A stretch of DNA of 33,914 nt from an uncultured Acetatifactor sp. (GTDB lineage: Bacteria > Bacillota > Clostridia > Lachnospirales > Lachnospiraceae). The notes under the pieces are model-generated. The model ran no database searches, was not told the DNA's origin, and was given only the letters and a program-made list of their open reading frames with translations. The translations under genes were made by a program, and so were the position numbers. Location of the stretch: contig CANPYT010000019.1 in NCBI GenBank assembly GCA_947588705.1, forward strand, positions 1 to 33,914, in the 5' to 3' direction. Positions 33,173 to 33,914 of this stretch are shown piece by piece. Positions within the stretch are counted from its first letter, which is position 1. Every line of letters starts with the position of its first letter.

Positions 33173-33197
33173 TCGTATTTTTTTACGATTGATTTTT
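33164..33197. repeat. 14-bp inverted repeat over the -35 region
   Basis: AAAAATCAATCGTA (33164-33177) and TACGATTGATTTTT (33184-33197), perfect, six-T loop. It may be an operator or a bidirectional terminator; both strands have T-rich flanks. Confidence 0.65.
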
Positions 33198-33198
33198 C

Positions 33199-33218
33199 GG
33201 CCGTTTCTGGCCGTTTCT
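33199..33218. repeat. Tandem duplication of a 10-base unit
   Basis: GGCCGTTTCT occurs twice in direct succession (33199-33208, 33209-33218), adjacent to the inverted repeat. Confidence 0.6.
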
Positions 33219-33230
33219 AGTTGTTAAATT

Positions 33231-33377
33231 TTAAAACCCTGTCGGCGAGAAATCCGATAGAAAAGGGCGGAAGCCGGCGCCCTGGAGCTTCCGGGCGAAG
33301 TTCTTCCCCTGCCACAGGTTAAGTTCCGTAAAGGTTCGTCTCAGGGTGTTTAGCACATGCGGCCACTGCTTCTTCAT
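33231..33377 (-). CDS. Possible 48-residue ORF, unrecognised
   Basis: A 48-codon open frame from ATG 33377 to TAA 33231, basic and rich in K, R and aromatics (MKKQWPHVLNTLRRTFTEL, then WQGKNFARKLQG). No ribosome site precedes it. I do not recognise it. It could be a small protein, a fragment of an old gene in the accessory region, or chance. Confidence 0.25.
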   Translation of the reverse strand: MKKQWPHVLNTLRRTFTELNLWQGKNFARKLQGAGFRPFLSDFSPTGF

Positions 33378-33436
33378 ATTGGGAAATCGCTTCTGAAAAA
33401 AGGTTTAATCCCATTTTGAATTCTTCTCCCTTTCAC

Positions 33437-33465
33437 TTGACTCCGTAAAGAAATTCGTGTATGAT
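33437..33465 (+). promoter_or_regulatory. Promoter of the toxin-antitoxin operon
   Basis: TTGACT (33437-33442), a 17-base spacer and TATGAT (33460-33465), 25 bases ahead of the antitoxin ATG. TA antitoxins usually repress such promoters; a clear operator was not found. Confidence 0.75.
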
Positions 33466-33489
33466 TTTGTTATAAAGGAGGTGCATCCA

Positions 33490-33753
33490 ATGCCCACAAT
33501 CAGATCAAGCGCCGATCTCCGCAACGACTATAACGGGATCTCAAACTTCTGCCACCAGTATTCGGAACCCGTATTTATCACAAAGAACGGGAAAGGCGAC
33601 CTGGCAGTCATGAGCATCGAAGCCTATGAGCAGCTGCTTGGACGGTTCGAGCTTTATGGCCTTTTGCAGGAAGGTCTGGCCGACATCCAGTCCGGAAGCA
33701 CACGCCCCTTCTCTAAAGCAATGGCGGATATCAGAGGAAGGCGTAAAAAATGA
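33490..33753 (+). CDS. Type II antitoxin, Phd/YefM (RelB-like) family
   Basis: An 87-residue antitoxin. The start is ATG 33490 (MPTIRSSADL), 6 bases after AAAGGAGGTG. The N-terminal DNA-binding Phd/YefM domain is recognised from IRSSADLRNDYNGISNF, EPVFITKNGKGDLAVMSIEAYE and LLGRFELYGLL; the C-terminal tail is basic (SKAMADIRGRRKK) and should wrap the toxin. Expected to repress its own promoter and be degraded by cellular proteases under stress. The stop overlaps the toxin start (ATGA). Confidence 0.88.
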   Translation: MPTIRSSADLRNDYNGISNFCHQYSEPVFITKNGKGDLAVMSIEAYEQLLGRFELYGLLQEGLADIQSGSTRPFSKAMADIRGRRKK

Positions 33754-33914
33754 ATTATGAAATCCATATCACAAAAACAGCAGAGCAGGATCTCGTAAAC
33801 GCCGCGGACTATATTTCACTGGTTCTGTATAATCCGCAGGCTGCTGACGACCTTCTGGATGAAGTCGAAAGGAAAACCGCCGGCCTGTCACAGTTTCCAC
33901 AGCAGTTTTCGCTC
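33750..33914 (+). CDS. RelE/ParE-family toxin (N-terminal part)
   Basis: The first 55 codons of a small toxin, cut by the window edge. It starts ATG 33750 within an ATGA overlap with the antitoxin. MNYEIHITKTAEQDLVNAADYI, then NPQAADDLLDEVERKTAGLSQFP, matches the N-terminal half of RelE/ParE-superfamily toxins. RelE members cut mRNA in the ribosome, ParE members poison gyrase. Which applies cannot be decided without the C-terminal catalytic part. Confidence 0.85.
   Translation, partial: MNYEIHITKTAEQDLVNAADYISLVLYNPQAADDLLDEVERKTAGLSQFPQQFSL

Noticed and set aside
1..33914. CRISPR arrays, tRNA or rRNA genes, complete transposases
   Set aside because: No regularly spaced repeats, tRNA-like cloverleaf, rRNA segment or transposase motif was found. 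A tRNA-Trp sometimes found between rpmG and secE is absent here; the gap is only 20 bases.

Overview
The window looks like chromosomal DNA of a motile, Gram-positive anaerobe of the class Clostridia, most likely Lachnospiraceae. The basis is strong GGAGG ribosome sites, sigma-A and sigma-D (sigma-28) type promoters, the gene order rpmG-secE-nusG-rplK-rplA-rplJ-rplL-rpoB-rpoC, and a flgM-flgN-flgK-flgL-fliW-csrA / flaG-fliD-fliS cluster. The family assignment comes from overall gene style and is not proven here. Nearly all genes lie on the minus strand. The exceptions are a FliD-like gene at 8.7-10.0 kb and a toxin-antitoxin pair at the right edge.

Region 1 (1-8500, minus) is the transcription/translation core: rpmG, secE, nusG, rplK, rplA, then rplJ-rplL, then rpoB-rpoC (rpoC runs off the left edge). 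Three separate sigma-A promoters are visible, before rpmG, rplJ and rpoB. The rplJ leader has a textbook attenuator with a competing antiterminator. A hairpin terminator separates rplL from the rpoB promoter.

Region 2 (8500-21500) is a flagellar late-gene block. A sigma-D promoter of near-consensus sequence precedes flgM, followed by flgN, two different tandem flgK paralogues, an unusually long flgL, fliW and csrA. A terminator follows, and its T-tract doubles as the start of a second sigma-D-like promoter for flaG-fliD-fliS and a FliT/FlgN-like chaperone gene. A divergent FliD-like gene (+) and a small Xre-type regulator gene (-) sit at the far end. Together they encode the hook-filament junction, the cap, their chaperones, and the FlgM and FliW-CsrA controls on filament synthesis. 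Flagellin itself is not in the window.

Region 3 (21500-31700, minus) starts with a small alpha/beta hydrolase gene. It continues with what looks like a catabolic locus for an omega-amino acid: a PucR-family regulator, a cytidylate-kinase-like protein, a polar amino-acid ABC importer (ATPase, permease, lipoprotein), a HemL-type class III PLP enzyme, an iron-type alcohol dehydrogenase and a GabT-like aminotransferase. The simplest reading is import of GABA or a relative, transamination to a semialdehyde, and reduction to a hydroxy acid. A flavin-binding Nim/PNPOx-type gene lies upstream. The region is rich in hairpins: a promoter followed at once by a terminator (twice), a terminator just before the ABC operon, and a dense hairpin cluster between the binding-protein gene and the enzymes.

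Region 4 (31800-33914) is more AT-rich and looks accessory. It holds an AlbA_2/Schlafen-type ATP-binding regulator gene whose promoter is wrapped in a 14-bp inverted repeat, a gene-poor stretch with a tandem repeat, and a RelB/YefM-RelE/ParE-type toxin-antitoxin pair cut by the window edge.
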